A stretch of DNA of 12,896 bases from UBA2329 sp964577215 (lineage in GTDB: Bacteria; Bacteroidota; Bacteroidia; Chitinophagales; Saprospiraceae). The notes beneath the pieces were generated by a model that saw only the letters and a list, made by a program, of their open reading frames with translations, was not told the DNA's origin and did not search any database. The translations under genes were made by a program, and so were the position numbers. The DNA lies in assembly GCA_964577215.1 (NCBI GenBank), contig CAZNYK010000118.1, forward strand, positions 1-12,896, in the 5' to 3' direction. The number at the start of each line of letters is the position of its first letter. Positions within the stretch are counted from its first letter, which is position 1. Shown here one piece after another: positions 12,846 through 12,896 of the stretch.

Positions 12846-12896
12846 GCTCTATGCTCTATGCTCTATGCTCTATGCTCTATGCTCTATGCTCTATGC
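12846..12896. repeat. Heptamer tandem array (GCTCTAT)7.3, running to the window end
   Basis: Seven perfect GCTCTAT units plus two bases fill 12846-12896, and the array is cut by the edge of the window. A single isolated copy also occurs at 12791-12797 before the hairpin. Because 7 is not a multiple of 3, every frame on the plus strand cycles through the same seven codons (Leu-Tyr-Ala-Leu-Cys-Ser-Met) without a stop; I see no reason to call it coding. Confidence 0.95.

Noticed and set aside
12796..12896. Plus-strand ORF starting MHFDLLRQAQHK and running through the heptamers
   Set aside because: Stop-free only because the heptamer has no stop in any frame; no start signal and a hairpin in its 5' part.

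Overview
The window reads as a draft, moderately high-GC chromosomal segment from a Bacteroidota bacterium, most likely a Saprospiraceae/Lewinella-type lineage or a metagenome bin. The evidence is the protein families present (DUF3536-type GH57, a CotH/lamin-tail surface protein, a MORN-caspase, metal-type KdsA, the VWA protein of a MoxR-type cluster). In addition, recognisable Shine-Dalgarno sequences are missing upstream of most starts, and several TAnnTTTG boxes of the Bacteroidota -7 type are present. A 100-N scaffold gap shows it is assembled draft sequence.

Layout, left to right. (1) 1-2416, minus strand: a secreted MORN-repeat/caspase-fold protease followed 9 bp later by dihydrofolate reductase (folA), which runs off the left edge. 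(2) 2579-5791: a divergent pair, a TspO-related eight-helix membrane protein (minus) and a GH57/DUF3536 glycoside hydrolase (plus). They share a 45-bp spacer holding two abutting, oppositely oriented -7-like boxes. (3) 5798-6383, minus: a DUF433/DUF5615 toxin-antitoxin-type pair with an ATGA overlap; the PIN-like toxin gene carries a one-base frameshift. (4) 6463-8781, plus: a large exported CotH-kinase/lamin-tail protein with a TTG start and a C-terminal membrane helix. (5) 8746-9855, minus: a flippase-like LPG_synthase_TM membrane protein whose 3' end overlaps cotH by 36 bp. (6) 9888-10097: an exact 55-bp duplication flanking 100 Ns, probably an assembly k-mer overlap. (7) 10126-11256, plus: a CoxE/MoxR-associated VWA protein. 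(8) 11302-12637, minus: kdsA (Kdo-8-phosphate synthase, LPS biosynthesis) and a small four-helix membrane protein with three histidines that would suit haem binding. (9) 12742-12896: a plus-strand promoter candidate, a UUCG hairpin and a heptamer tandem array that reaches the window end.

No single pathway links the window. The envelope theme recurs (KdsA, LPG_synthase_TM-like protein, CotH protein, secreted caspase), interrupted by a toxin-antitoxin module. The items most worth a second look are: the four Cys-framed MORN blocks fused to an EF-hand-containing caspase; the VWA protein that lacks its usual cluster partners beside a suspicious gap; the frameshifted toxin; and three short tandem repeats of different unit length (8, 14 and 7 bp) placed at gene ends.
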